The translations under genes were made by a program, and so were the position numbers. A DNA stretch of 64,000 nucleotides. Source: Bermanella sp. WJH001 (GTDB lineage: Bacteria > Pseudomonadota > Gammaproteobacteria > Pseudomonadales > Oceanobacteraceae). Location of the stretch: positions 1 through 64,000 of the forward strand of contig NZ_JASJOO010000006.1 of the NCBI RefSeq assembly GCF_030070105.1, written 5' to 3'. This document shows positions 27,817 through 36,049 of this stretch, one piece after another. Every line of letters starts with the position of its first letter. Positions within the stretch are counted from its first letter, which is position 1. The notes beneath the pieces are model-generated. The model saw nothing but the letters and a program-made list of their open reading frames with translations. It had not been told where the DNA came from and ran no database searches.

Positions 27817-28536
27817 ATGAAAGTCGGTATTTTAGCCACAGGTATTACACCCGATGAGCTGATTAATCAATTTGGCTCGTATTCTGAAATGTTTATGCAG
27901 TTATTTAACAATAACGGTTATGAGTTTGAATACGACGTTTATGATGTTCGCGATGATGTATTCCCATCTTCGGTGAATGATTGTGAAGCTTGGATTATTA
28001 CGGGTTCAAAATTTAATGTTTACCAAAATCTTGAGTGGATGCAAAAATTAAAAACACTCATATTAGATATTCATGCTAGTAAAAAACCGTTAGTTGGCAT
28101 TTGTTTCGGGCATCAAATTATTGCGGAAGCATTTGGCGGTAAAGTAGATAAATACCCTGGAGGTTGGGGTGTTGGTTTGCATAATTACCGTCTAATCGGA
28201 AGCCAAAATTTTATCGCAGATGGTTCTCACGATTTTACCATTAATGCGATGCATCAGGATCAAGTGCTTGTCAAACCCGAGAATGCAGTCGTGTTTGCCG
28301 AGTCTGATTTTTGCCAATATGCAGGCCTTTTGTATGATGATCAAATCTTAACTTTTCAAGCTCATCCTGAATTTACGCTTGATTATGAAGATGCGCTAGT
28401 AGAAGCACGCAAAGGCCCTGTTGTGCCGACTGACGTGGCGGAAGAAGGTTTAAAAACTTTACGTACAGAAAATGCGAAAACCGAGTCAAATAAAGTGGCT
28501 CATTGGATGGCTGACTTTATTAAAGATCGAGTTTGA
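27817..28536 (+). CDS. Class I glutamine amidotransferase-type hydrolase, paralogue 1
   Basis: A single-domain class I GATase of 239 residues with the full triad: Cys96 in GICFGHQ, His183 and Glu185 in FQAHPEF. It follows potI in the polyamine operon by 53 bases. In puu/spu pathways the gamma-glutamyl-GABA hydrolase (PuuD, SpuA) is also a class I amidotransferase-fold enzyme, so gamma-glutamyl hydrolysis is a reasonable proposal. The sequence, however, looks more like GMP-synthase-like GATases than classical PuuD. A paralogue follows. Confidence 0.75.
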   Translation: MKVGILATGITPDELINQFGSYSEMFMQLFNNNGYEFEYDVYDVRDDVFPSSVNDCEAWIITGSKFNVYQNLEWMQKLKTLILDIHASKKPLVGICFGHQIIAEAFGGKVDKYPGGWGVGLHNYRLIGSQNFIADGSHDFTINAMHQDQVLVKPENAVVFAESDFCQYAGLLYDDQILTFQAHPEFTLDYEDALVEARKGPVVPTDVAEEGLKTLRTENAKTESNKVAHWMADFIKDRV

Positions 28537-28566
28537 TCGTTTTTTAATATAGAAGGTTATGCAATC

Positions 28567-28602
28567 AAAAAGTCGTGCAGGTAACTGTTACGGCTTTTTT
28601 TT
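28567..28602 (+). terminator. Probable terminator between the two amidotransferase genes
   Basis: AAAAAGTCGT pairs with ACGGCTTTTT (one G-T pair), with an inner CAG/CTG, followed by T residues. It suggests partial uncoupling of the second paralogue. Confidence 0.55.
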
Positions 28603-28623
28603 GGATCTTTGCGAGGCTGAAAC

Positions 28624-29331
28624 ATGAAAATTGGAATATTGGTCACAGGTCATATCGATGAGCCACACATTAAAAATTATGGCGGTTATGCGCAAATGTT
28701 TCAGCGGTTATTTGAAGCGGCCGGAGTCACATTTGAATATGAGGTGTTTTATGTGATCGATGAGCAATGGCCTGAGTATATTGATAGTTGTGATGGGTGG
28801 TTAATTACGGGCTCAGCCAGTGGTGTATATGACAATACACCTTGGATGCAAAAACTGAAAAAATGGATCATTCATGCTCATGAGCAGCATATCCCCATGG
28901 TTGGAATATGTTTTGGTCATCAAATTATTGCACAAGCTTTTGCCGGTCACGTTGAAAAGTTTAGTGGCGGTTGGGGAGTGGGCCCTCATCGTTATGAACT
29001 CAATGACTTTTTATTAGAAGGTAAAGGTGATGTTCAGCTGCATGCAGTGCATCAAGATCAGGTGGTAAAAAAGCCATTAAACGCGGTTTGTCTGGCCAGT
29101 TCTGAATTTTGTGAGAATGCAATACTAGCTTACGGTAACACGATTTTAACCATACAGGCTCACCCTGAATTCACCAAAGAATATGCAACGGACTTACTTG
29201 AGTTACACCAAGGACACGCTATTGCCACAGAGCCTGCGCAACAAGCATTGGCTAAATTAAACGGTCAGTATCCTGTTGATGATATGGCGGTGGCGCGCTG
29301 GATGGCTCGTGTCTTTTTGTTAAAAGCCTAG
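28624..29331 (+). CDS. Class I glutamine amidotransferase-type hydrolase, paralogue 2
   Basis: A 235-residue paralogue of the preceding gene with the same architecture: catalytic Cys96 in GICFGHQ, His180 and Glu182 in QAHPEF, and shared segments SGGWGVG/PGGWGVG and VHQDQV/MHQDQV. The two proteins differ in the substrate-side loops. It probably acts on a related gamma-glutamyl compound, which would suit a pathway handling more than one diamine, but this is inference. It ends the polyamine operon before a strong bidirectional terminator. Confidence 0.72.
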   Translation: MKIGILVTGHIDEPHIKNYGGYAQMFQRLFEAAGVTFEYEVFYVIDEQWPEYIDSCDGWLITGSASGVYDNTPWMQKLKKWIIHAHEQHIPMVGICFGHQIIAQAFAGHVEKFSGGWGVGPHRYELNDFLLEGKGDVQLHAVHQDQVVKKPLNAVCLASSEFCENAILAYGNTILTIQAHPEFTKEYATDLLELHQGHAIATEPAQQALAKLNGQYPVDDMAVARWMARVFLLKA

Positions 29332-29456
29332 TCACGTTGACGGATTTTCAGCCATGCTGAGGCCAGTGTGTCATCAGCTTGTGCGAAACCCAGCGTTATC
29401 AAATAACAGGTTTATAGTACGGGCTGATCGGTTTAACGTATTCGCTTTGAATAACT

Positions 29457-29486
29457 AAAAAGGGTAGGCGATGGCCTACCCTTTTT
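29457..29486. terminator. Bidirectional intrinsic terminator
   Basis: A 13-pair perfect stem (AAAAAGGGTAGGC / GCCTACCCTTTTT) with loop GATG separates the amidotransferase gene (+) from the VOC gene (-). Confidence 0.9.
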
Positions 29487-29490
29487 AGTA

Positions 29491-29991
29491 TTAGTACGCG
29501 CCTTCGCTATAAATTAATTCATAACTATGACTGTAAATTTCAAGAATATTGCCGAACGGGTCTTCCATATAAATCATGCGGTAGGGCTTTTCTCCTGGGT
29601 AATAATAACGCGGTGCTTGCATGCGCTTTTTACCACCAGCAGCCACAATGCGTTCGGCTAACTCTTCTACATTTGGGTCTTGTACACAAAAGTGAAAGAT
29701 GCCTGTTTTCCAGTATTCAAAGTTGTTTTCAGGGTTTACTTGGTTTTTAAATTCGAACAGTTCCACTCCAATCCGATCACCTGTTGATAAATGGGCAATA
29801 CGAAAGCTTTCCCAGCCTGCGCCAAATACATCGGTACACATTTCACCAATGGGGCTGTTATCTTCGATGATCTCGGTGGGTTCCATAATACGGTACCAGC
29901 CGAGTACCTCTGTGTAGAACGTAACGGCTGCCTCTAAATTAGGCACAGAAATGCCGATATGAGAAAAATTGCGAGGGTAAACGTTATTCAT
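29491..29991 (-). CDS. VOC-superfamily (glyoxalase/dioxygenase fold) protein
   Basis: The 166-residue protein has two beta-alpha-beta-beta-beta modules typical of the VOC fold: FSHIGISVPNLEAAVTFYTEVLGW at the start (first metal ligand His) and GIFHFCVQDPNVEELAERI plus MEDPFGNILEIYSHSYE in the second half (His and Glu ligands). Members include glyoxalases, dioxygenases and resistance proteins, so the reaction cannot be named. It diverges from a LysR gene that is interrupted by a stop codon, probably its former regulator. Confidence 0.8.
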   Translation of the reverse strand: MNNVYPRNFSHIGISVPNLEAAVTFYTEVLGWYRIMEPTEIIEDNSPIGEMCTDVFGAGWESFRIAHLSTGDRIGVELFEFKNQVNPENNFEYWKTGIFHFCVQDPNVEELAERIVAAGGKKRMQAPRYYYPGEKPYRMIYMEDPFGNILEIYSHSYELIYSEGAY

Positions 29992-30090
29992 CTTGAGCCT
30001 ATTGGTTGCGGGTGAAAGTTGAATAAATCTTACACAGGGTTAATAATTAGTAAAAATTATCAAATATTATAATTATGAGTATATTTTGTA

Positions 30091-30963
30091 ATGATTAATC
30101 CAGTATGGCTGCGCAGCTTTTGCACCTTGGTAGAGGTGGGGCATTTCACCCGAACAGCAGAGCAACTCCATATGACACAGTCAGGGGTGAGTCAGCATAT
30201 TCATAAATTGGAAGAGCATCTGGGGCAGCTTGTATTAGCCCGAGACGGCAAGCAATTTACCCTGACACCGTCGGGTGAAAACTTATATAAACAAGGTCGT
30301 GAGATTGTACGGGCACTGTCTAATTTAGAGCAGAGTGTGAGTTTGGACCCAAGCCATGAAGGGTTAGTTAGAATCATGTCTCCAGGCAGTGTCGGATTAA
30401 AGCTATATGCAAAGTTAATTGCGTTTCAGCACAAGCATCAAAAGCTTTCCATTGATTATCGCTTTGCTCCCAATGCCAGTATCGAAAAAGCCCTTATTAA
30501 TAATGAAGTTGATTTTGGTTTTATGTCGCGCCCATCACAATTAAGCGAAATTAAAACACAAGCTGTCGCGCAATAGTCATTATTGTTAGTTACCCCTAAG
30601 TCCATAAAACAGCCCACATGGGAGTCGCTCAAACAATTAGGTTTTATTGATCACCCAGATGGTGCTCATCATGCGCAATTATTACTGAGTGAAAACTTTG
30701 CAGCGTTTGGGCATATTAATGATTTTAAAAAAACAGGATTTTCAAATCAGATTCATTTGATTTTAGAGCCTGTCAGTTTAGGTTTAGGTTTTACCGTATT
30801 GCCGGCCTATGCTGTTGATGCATTTTCTAAAAAACAACTCATCAATGTGCATACGTTGAACAAGCCTGTGAGTGAGGTTTTGTATGTGTGCTCACATAAA
30901 TACAAGGTACTGGCTAAACGTATGCAAACAGTCATTGATGAATCATGTTCTTATTTATCGTGA
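30091..30963 (+). pseudogene. LysR-family regulator interrupted by in-frame amber codon
   Basis: A single reading frame of 290 codons encodes a complete LysR regulator: helix-turn-helix (HFTRTAEQLHMTQSGVSQHI) in the N-terminal part and an effector domain with VSLGLGFTVLPAYA near the end. A TAG at 30574-30576 splits it after 161 residues; translation in the same frame resumes at once (SLLLVTPK). A single base change (for example from CAG or GAG) would restore it. The downstream half has only a poor TTG start and no ribosome-binding site, so it is not an independent gene. Either a recent pseudogene, a sequencing error, or stop readthrough. Confidence 0.82.
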
Positions 30964-30986
30964 ATCAAATAGAGCTTAAACACTGA

Positions 30987-32069
30987 TTATTCATTCACGT
31001 ATTTTTTATGAACACGACGAGTCACCCCGGTAAAGAGTGTGTAAGGAATCGTATTTGCATAGCGCGCCACTTCTGCTGCGGGTAAGTTGTCACCCCATAA
31101 TTCAACCCTTGATCCCACTTTTGCATCTTTAATATGAGTGAGATCCACGGTTAACATATCCATAGAGACACGCCCGATAATCTGTGTGCGCTGCCCGTTA
31201 ACAATAACAGGAGTGCCTTCTTTTGCATGTCGTGGATAACCATCGGCATAACCCATGGCAACGGTGCCCACTTTTGTCGGGGTTTGGCAAACATGGCGAT
31301 GACTGTAGCCAACCCCTTCGCCCGCATCTAACGCTCTTATGGCTATGATTTCTGATGAGAGAGTCATAACCGCTTTCAGTTGATCTGCTAATGGGTGTGA
31401 ATGTTCAAACGGTGTCGCACCATAGAGCATGATGCCTGGGCGTTGAAACTCATGGCGTGTTTCCTCATGCCCGAGCGTTGCGGCGCTATTGGCAATACTG
31501 ATAGGCGCATCAATTGAGGCGGTGGTTTGATTAAAGCAATCAATTTGTTTGCGTGTAATTTCGCTGGTGAGATCATCAGCACTGGCAAAATGGCTCATTA
31601 AAACAATCTGATGAACTTGTGGCAGTTGAGTTAGTTTTTCATACGCCATGACATAATCATTCGGCATAACACCTAACCTGTGCATGCCGCTATCCATTTT
31701 TAACCAGATATTAATTGGGCGGTTAAGGTTAGCTTGAGCAAGAGTCTCAATTTGCTCAAGGCTGTGAACCGCACACCAAAATTGGTTATCGCTGATAATC
31801 GGTAATTCATCAGCGGTAAAAAAACCTTCAAGAAGCAATATGGGCTTTTTAATACCCCCATGGCGCAACTCTAGGGCTTCTTCAATGCAGGCAACACCAA
31901 ATGCATCTGCTTCGGGCTCAAGGGCAAGTGCCAGTTTAATTGCACCATGGCCGTAACCATCAGCTTTGATAATGGCAACGGCTTGTTGGTGGGGTGCAAC
32001 GGATTTTGCTAAACGATAATTATCGCGAAACGCATTTAAATTAATAGTGGCGGTGGCAGCTCTGCCCAT
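30987..32069 (-). CDS. Alanine racemase (DadX-type)
   Basis: PLP-dependent racemase of 360 residues interconverting L- and D-alanine. The PLP lysine is Lys35 in IIKADGYGHG and the second catalytic base Tyr255 in GVGYSHRH; GRVSMDMLTVDL is also diagnostic. It lies 52 bases downstream of dadA on the same strand, with a DadR-like Lrp gene divergent beyond, so it is probably the catabolic DadX acting in L-alanine degradation rather than the only cell-wall racemase. Sequence alone does not distinguish Alr from DadX. Confidence 0.92.
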   Translation of the reverse strand: MGRAATATINLNAFRDNYRLAKSVAPHQQAVAIIKADGYGHGAIKLALALEPEADAFGVACIEEALELRHGGIKKPILLLEGFFTADELPIISDNQFWCAVHSLEQIETLAQANLNRPINIWLKMDSGMHRLGVMPNDYVMAYEKLTQLPQVHQIVLMSHFASADDLTSEITRKQIDCFNQTTASIDAPISIANSAATLGHEETRHEFQRPGIMLYGATPFEHSHPLADQLKAVMTLSSEIIAIRALDAGEGVGYSHRHVCQTPTKVGTVAMGYADGYPRHAKEGTPVIVNGQRTQIIGRVSMDMLTVDLTHIKDAKVGSRVELWGDNLPAAEVARYANTIPYTLFTGVTRRVHKKYVNE

Positions 32070-32121
32070 GGTACTTCTCTCATAACCTTTTATATTAAGG
32101 CGTTTTATTTAGTGTAAAAAT

Positions 32122-33381
32122 TTATGCGTAATAACGCTCGATCGATAAACCCTCTGGGTCTATATCGGGAATTTTTTGGTTAATAATGTCGCATACAAAT
32201 TTTGCAGACCCCAATGACATGGTCCAACCCAAGGTGCCATGACCTGTGTTTAAAAATAAATTTGAATAACGAGTGCCGCCCAATACTGGAGTGCTATCTG
32301 GTGTCATGGGGCGAAGGCCTGTCCAAAACTCAGCCTTAGCAATATCAGTGGCACCTGGGAACATATCTTGGATGACAAAATCAACACTTGCGCGGCGTTT
32401 TTTAGGGCACTCTAAGTTATACGAAGCAATTTCTGCGGTGCCACCTACACGAATACGATCATCAAAACGGGTGACCGCCACCTTGTAGGTTTCATCCATA
32501 ATCGTTGATTGGGGGGCGCGACTTTCATCCTCAATCGGCAGTGTCAGTGAATAACCTTTAATAGGGTAAATAGGCACATCAATACCGACGGTTTTTAAAA
32601 CTTGCGGTGAGTAACTGCCCAACGCACATAAAAAATTATCGGCCATGATGATGCCGGCATCTGTGCTGACACTGGTGATTTTGCCTTTGCTTTCATTTAA
32701 CTTTTCTATGCGGGTATTCATCATAAAATTGACACCCAATTTTTCACATTCTTTGGCAAGGGCGGTTGTGAATTTAAAACAGTCTCCAGTTTCATCACCA
32801 GGCAAGCGTAAGCCACCAACAAATTTATCTTTTACTTGTGCTAAGGCTGGTTCGTGTAGAAGGCAGCCGTCCATATCCAGTTTTTGGTGTTCAATCCCAA
32901 GTTCTTGCAATACCTTTATGTCTTTATGCAGCGCATCGATTTGTTTTTGTTTGCGAAATAATTGCAGTGTTCCACGTTGGCGGGCATCGTAATCAAGGTT
33001 TAATTCTTTACGAATTTCCACAAAACAGTCACGGCTATATTGGGCAATGCGCAACATGCGCGCTTTATTCGTTTGATAAGAATGTGTATTGCAGTTCGCT
33101 AACATCTTGGTCATCCAAGACAAGGTATAGCCATCCACCTCTTTGAGGTTAATCATAAAAGGGGCAAGATCTTGTAGCATCCAGCCGATGGCTTTAATGG
33201 GCACACCAGGGGCCGCCCAAGGGGAGCTGTAGCCAGGTGAGATCATGCCTGCATTGCCATGACTGGTTTCTTGTGCCACATGGTTTTGACGATCAATCAC
33301 GGTAACTTGGTGACCAGACTTAGCTAAATACCAAGCACTGGCCACGCCTAACACGCCGCCACCCAAAATCGCTATATGCAT
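32122..33381 (-). CDS. dadA: D-amino acid dehydrogenase small subunit type
   Basis: Membrane-associated FAD enzyme (419 residues) that oxidises D-alanine and other D-amino acids to 2-oxo acids and ammonia. The FAD motif ILGGGVLGVASAWYLAKSGH opens the protein; ETSHGNAGMISPGYSSPWAAPG and TGLRPMTPDSTPVLGG and GHGTLGWTMSLGSA follow DadA closely. GAGGC precedes the ATG. With the racemase downstream and the Lrp-type regulator divergent it forms a dad locus. Confidence 0.94.
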   Translation of the reverse strand: MHIAILGGGVLGVASAWYLAKSGHQVTVIDRQNHVAQETSHGNAGMISPGYSSPWAAPGVPIKAIGWMLQDLAPFMINLKEVDGYTLSWMTKMLANCNTHSYQTNKARMLRIAQYSRDCFVEIRKELNLDYDARQRGTLQLFRKQKQIDALHKDIKVLQELGIEHQKLDMDGCLLHEPALAQVKDKFVGGLRLPGDETGDCFKFTTALAKECEKLGVNFMMNTRIEKLNESKGKITSVSTDAGIIMADNFLCALGSYSPQVLKTVGIDVPIYPIKGYSLTLPIEDESRAPQSTIMDETYKVAVTRFDDRIRVGGTAEIASYNLECPKKRRASVDFVIQDMFPGATDIAKAEFWTGLRPMTPDSTPVLGGTRYSNLFLNTGHGTLGWTMSLGSAKFVCDIINQKIPDIDPEGLSIERYYA

Positions 33382-33520
33382 GATCGCCTCAAAAAAGCTG
33401 TGTTGATGATTAATTGGTAAGCGCTAGTTTAGGTGAATTTTATGAGAATATTCCTTTGATTTTTTATTAATTAAAGGATAAAACACTGTATAAATTTAAA
33501 AATGCAGTGGAAATAAGATA

Positions 33521-34018
33521 ATGAAAGAGGTCAAAAAGCGTTCGTTAGATCGTTTAGATATGAGCATTTTACGTAACCTGCAAAACGATGCTCGCATCAG
33601 TTATGTGGATTTAGCTGAAAAGGTGGGGTTAAGCTCCACACCTTGCATTGAGCGGGTTAAACGCCTAGAAAAAGAAGGCTATATCGAGGGGTATTATGCG
33701 CGCTTAAACCCCGAGGCCTTAGGGTTTAGTATGCTGGTATTTGTGGAGATATCCCTTTCATATCAATCACCTGATGCCTTTAAAGAATTTAACAAAGCGG
33801 TGAAACAGCTGCCTTATATACTGGAGTGCCATTTGGTATCAGGGGATGCGGATTACCTGATCAAAGCCCGCATTGATGGGATGTCGGAGTATCGTGCGCT
33901 GCTGGGGGATATGCTGTTAACTCTACCAGGGGTGAAACATTCAAAGAGTTATATTGTGATGGAAGAAGTGAAAGAAACACAAGAGCTTCCTTTAGAATTT
34001 CGCCAGAAAAAAAACTAA
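33521..34018 (+). CDS. Lrp/AsnC-family regulator (DadR-like)
   Basis: The 165-residue protein has an N-terminal helix-turn-helix (ISYVDLAEKVGLSSTPCIERVKRLE) and a C-terminal RAM ligand-binding domain (CHLVSGDADYLIKARI). It diverges from dadA with 139 bases between, the arrangement of dadR in pseudomonads, where alanine-bound Lrp activates dadAX. The ribosome-binding site is weak (AATAAGATA before ATG). Confidence 0.88.
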   Translation: MKEVKKRSLDRLDMSILRNLQNDARISYVDLAEKVGLSSTPCIERVKRLEKEGYIEGYYARLNPEALGFSMLVFVEISLSYQSPDAFKEFNKAVKQLPYILECHLVSGDADYLIKARIDGMSEYRALLGDMLLTLPGVKHSKSYIVMEEVKETQELPLEFRQKKN

Positions 34019-34032
34019 TCACAAAAATAGCC

Positions 34033-34060
34033 TTGCAAAATCAATGTGGCGAGTTATGAT
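34033..34060 (+). promoter_or_regulatory. Sigma-70-type promoter for the DAHP synthase leader
   Basis: TTGCAA (34033-34038) and TATGAT (34055-34060) are separated by 16 bases. The predicted transcription start is about 34067, just before the ATG of the leader reading frame at 34068 and upstream of the attenuator. Confidence 0.6.
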
Positions 34061-34067
34061 CAAAAGC

Positions 34068-34232
34068 ATGAATACACAAATTTGCACAAACCAAACCAAT
34101 TTAAATACTCGCTTGCTTAGCATTGCGGGTATTTTTGTTGCGCTTGAAAATGTTGCATCCGTTGTGGCTTCTTATTGGTATTCAGCAGTGTTTTATTTTG
34201 GCTATTTTAGCCAGATGCCGAATCGCCATTAG
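34068..34232 (+). CDS. Aromatic-rich leader peptide of DAHP synthase gene
   Basis: A 54-codon reading frame (in-frame ATGs also at 34044 and 34056) whose end is crowded with aromatic codons: in YWYSAVFYFGYF (34173-34208) eight of twelve residues are Tyr, Trp or Phe. It then ends SQMPNRH and stop, and is followed by overlapping hairpins and a U-run terminator before the DAHP synthase gene, the committed enzyme of aromatic amino acid synthesis. This is the layout of a ribosome-stalling attenuator as in trp and phe operons. The start is uncertain: ATG 34068 lies at the predicted transcription start and has no ribosome-binding site, so leaderless translation or a downstream TTG/GTG is possible. 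Confidence 0.65.
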   Translation: MNTQICTNQTNLNTRLLSIAGIFVALENVASVVASYWYSAVFYFGYFSQMPNRH

Positions 34233-34275
34233 TACAATTTAATTTCATGGCAGTTCGGCTCAATCAGCCGACTGC
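34213..34275 (+). promoter_or_regulatory. Alternative hairpins of the aromatic attenuator
   Basis: Segment 1 GCCGAATCGCCAT (about 34217-34229) can pair with segment 2 ATGGCAGTTCGGC (34247-34259; 11 of 13 positions). Segment 2 (GCAGTTCGGCT) can alternatively pair with segment 3 AGCCGACTGC (34266-34275; ten pairs, one bulge). Segment 3 with its neighbour (ACTGCT) can also pair with AGCAGT inside the terminator loop. A ribosome at the leader stop codon would cover segment 1, favouring 2:3 and termination; a ribosome stalled on the aromatic codons would permit 1:2 and free segment 3 to interfere with the terminator. Confidence 0.6.
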
Positions 34276-34277
34276 TT

Positions 34278-34318
34278 AAAAACCCCGATGAGCAGTTAGC
34301 TGATCGGGGTTTTTTTTT
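34278..34318 (+). terminator. Attenuator terminator before DAHP synthase
   Basis: AAAACCCCGAT ... ATCGGGGTTTT with an inner AGC/GCT pairing is followed by a run of T, 46 bases after the leader stop and about 70 bases before the DAHP synthase start. Confidence 0.85.
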
Positions 34319-34385
34319 AACGTTACTTTTTCAATCGTGAAAAAGAACAATTAAAAAGGGGGTTAACTTAGAAAAGGAAAATATC

Positions 34386-35489
34386 ATGCAATCGGCCCAG
34401 CTTCTTAAAGACGATTCACTTAATCAATCGACACATGCTAAGTCGGTTATTACCCAGGCTTTACCGTCACCGACGGAACTCAAACAATTGTTAACGTTAA
34501 GTTCTTCGCTTGAGCAACAGGTAGAGAGTCAGCGCCAGCAAATTCGCAATATTTTGCAAGGCACTGATACACGCCTAATGATTATTACCGGCCCTTGTTC
34601 ATTGCATGATGAAGCCGCCGCGCTGGATTACGCTAAGCGCCTTAAAATGTTAAGTGATCAAGTATCCGACAACATATTAATTGTGATGCGCGCCTATGTT
34701 GAAAAACCACGTACTACCACTGGCTGGAAAGGCCTCGCCTACGACCCGCAACGCAATGGTACCGGGGATATTGAACACGGCTTACATTGCTCTCGCCAAT
34801 TGATGATTAAATTAATTGAGCTGGGTTTGCCACTGGCCACCGAAGCCTTAAATCCCATGACCATGATGTACTTAGATGATTTAATCAGTTGGACGGCCAT
34901 CGGTGCGCGCACGGCTGAATCACAAATTCACCGTGAAATGATCAGTCATCTCAATATGCCTGTGGGCATTAAAAACGGCACCGATGGCTCGGTGGATACC
35001 GCAGTTAACGCGATGATCTCAGCGAGCCGCCCCCATCATTGTTTAGGTATGGATGCCAACGGTAATATCGCCATGCTCGATACACCGGGGAACCCTGATA
35101 CACACGTGGTATTGCGTGGAGGCCGTAACTTAACCAATTACGATGCCGATAGTATTGCGCAAACATTAACGCAATTACAAAAAGCAGAACACGATAATCA
35201 ATTGCACGCCAAAGTTATTGTGGATTGCTCCCATGACAACTCGCAAAAACAACACGACAATCAATTGCCCATTGCTAAAGAAGTTGTACAGCAGATTATA
35301 AATGGAAATAACAATATCAGCGGCATCATGTTAGAAAGCTTCATTGAACCGGGCAAACAATCAATGGAAGGGTGTAACCATGACGGCTGTTTAAAATACG
35401 GTATGTCCATTACCGATGCGTGTATCAGTTGGGAGCAAACACAGACGCTTATTGAGCAGTTAAATAGTAAATTAAGCTCAGTTGAGTAA
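34386..35489 (+). CDS. 3-deoxy-7-phosphoheptulonate (DAHP) synthase, class I
   Basis: This 367-residue enzyme condenses phosphoenolpyruvate and erythrose 4-phosphate, the entry to the shikimate pathway. GPCSLHD, MRAYVEKPRTTTGWKGL, IGARTAESQIHRE, VGIKNGTDG and VDCSHDNSQKQH mark the AroF/AroG/AroH family. Which aromatic amino acid inhibits it cannot be decided from the sequence. AAGGA precedes the ATG. A leader peptide with Tyr, Phe and Trp codons and a terminator upstream imply attenuation by aromatic aminoacyl-tRNA supply. Confidence 0.93.
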   Translation: MQSAQLLKDDSLNQSTHAKSVITQALPSPTELKQLLTLSSSLEQQVESQRQQIRNILQGTDTRLMIITGPCSLHDEAAALDYAKRLKMLSDQVSDNILIVMRAYVEKPRTTTGWKGLAYDPQRNGTGDIEHGLHCSRQLMIKLIELGLPLATEALNPMTMMYLDDLISWTAIGARTAESQIHREMISHLNMPVGIKNGTDGSVDTAVNAMISASRPHHCLGMDANGNIAMLDTPGNPDTHVVLRGGRNLTNYDADSIAQTLTQLQKAEHDNQLHAKVIVDCSHDNSQKQHDNQLPIAKEVVQQIINGNNNISGIMLESFIEPGKQSMEGCNHDGCLKYGMSITDACISWEQTQTLIEQLNSKLSSVE

Positions 35490-35545
35490 TACTGAGCGCG
35501 CGTTATCGCGCAGCGATAATTAAACGAACTAAGATAGGATCTAAA

Positions 35546-35941
35546 ATGCTGTTACACACGATACAACCAAGGTTCAGTGATACCGATGCGCTTGGGCATA
35601 TAAGCAATACGGCATTTCCTGTTTGGTTTGAAGAAGCAAGAACGCCGTTATTTGAAATGTATCACCCAACGTTGGATGTAAAATCGTGGCCGTTAATTAT
35701 TGCTCGTATTGAACTGGATTTGCTGGCGCAAACCTATTGGGGGGGTGATGTCGACATTAAAACCTATATTAGTAAGTTAGGATCGTCATCGTGTGAAGTA
35801 ACACACGAAGCGTGGCAAAAAGACAAGATGGTGGCTAAGGGTAAAGCGGTGATGATTTATTTTGATTATGAAAATGAAAAATCTGTCCCGATTCCAGAAG
35901 ACATTCGTGCTCAGTTATCAGTGCATTTAAAAATGGAATAA
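35546..35941 (+). CDS. Acyl-CoA thioesterase (4HBT/YbgC-like hotdog)
   Basis: The 131-residue protein has the single-hotdog thioesterase start RFSDTDALGHISNTAFPVWFEEAR with the catalytic Asp in the SDTDALGH segment. Family members hydrolyse acyl-CoA or 4-hydroxybenzoyl-CoA-like thioesters; the substrate is unknown. It lies 56 bases after the DAHP synthase gene and may be co-transcribed. A bidirectional terminator follows. Confidence 0.85.
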   Translation: MLLHTIQPRFSDTDALGHISNTAFPVWFEEARTPLFEMYHPTLDVKSWPLIIARIELDLLAQTYWGGDVDIKTYISKLGSSSCEVTHEAWQKDKMVAKGKAVMIYFDYENEKSVPIPEDIRAQLSVHLKME

Positions 35942-35979
35942 AATCCATTTAAACGAGTCACTCAAGGTAAAACGCTTAT

Positions 35980-36012
35980 AAAAAAATACCCAGCATGGCT
36001 GGGTATTTTTTT
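35980..36012. terminator. Bidirectional intrinsic terminator
   Basis: AAAAAATACCCAGC-ATG-GCTGGGTATTTTTT is a perfect stem between the thioesterase (+) and puuB (-) genes. Confidence 0.9.
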
Positions 36013-36049
36013 ACTTAATCGGGCGCAGGGCACCCTCGTACAGGTGGGA

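Noticed and set aside
30583-30963. Independent gene for the C-terminal half of the LysR protein
   Set aside because: It is in frame with the upstream half directly after one TAG, starts with TTG without a ribosome-binding site, and lacks the DNA-binding domain.
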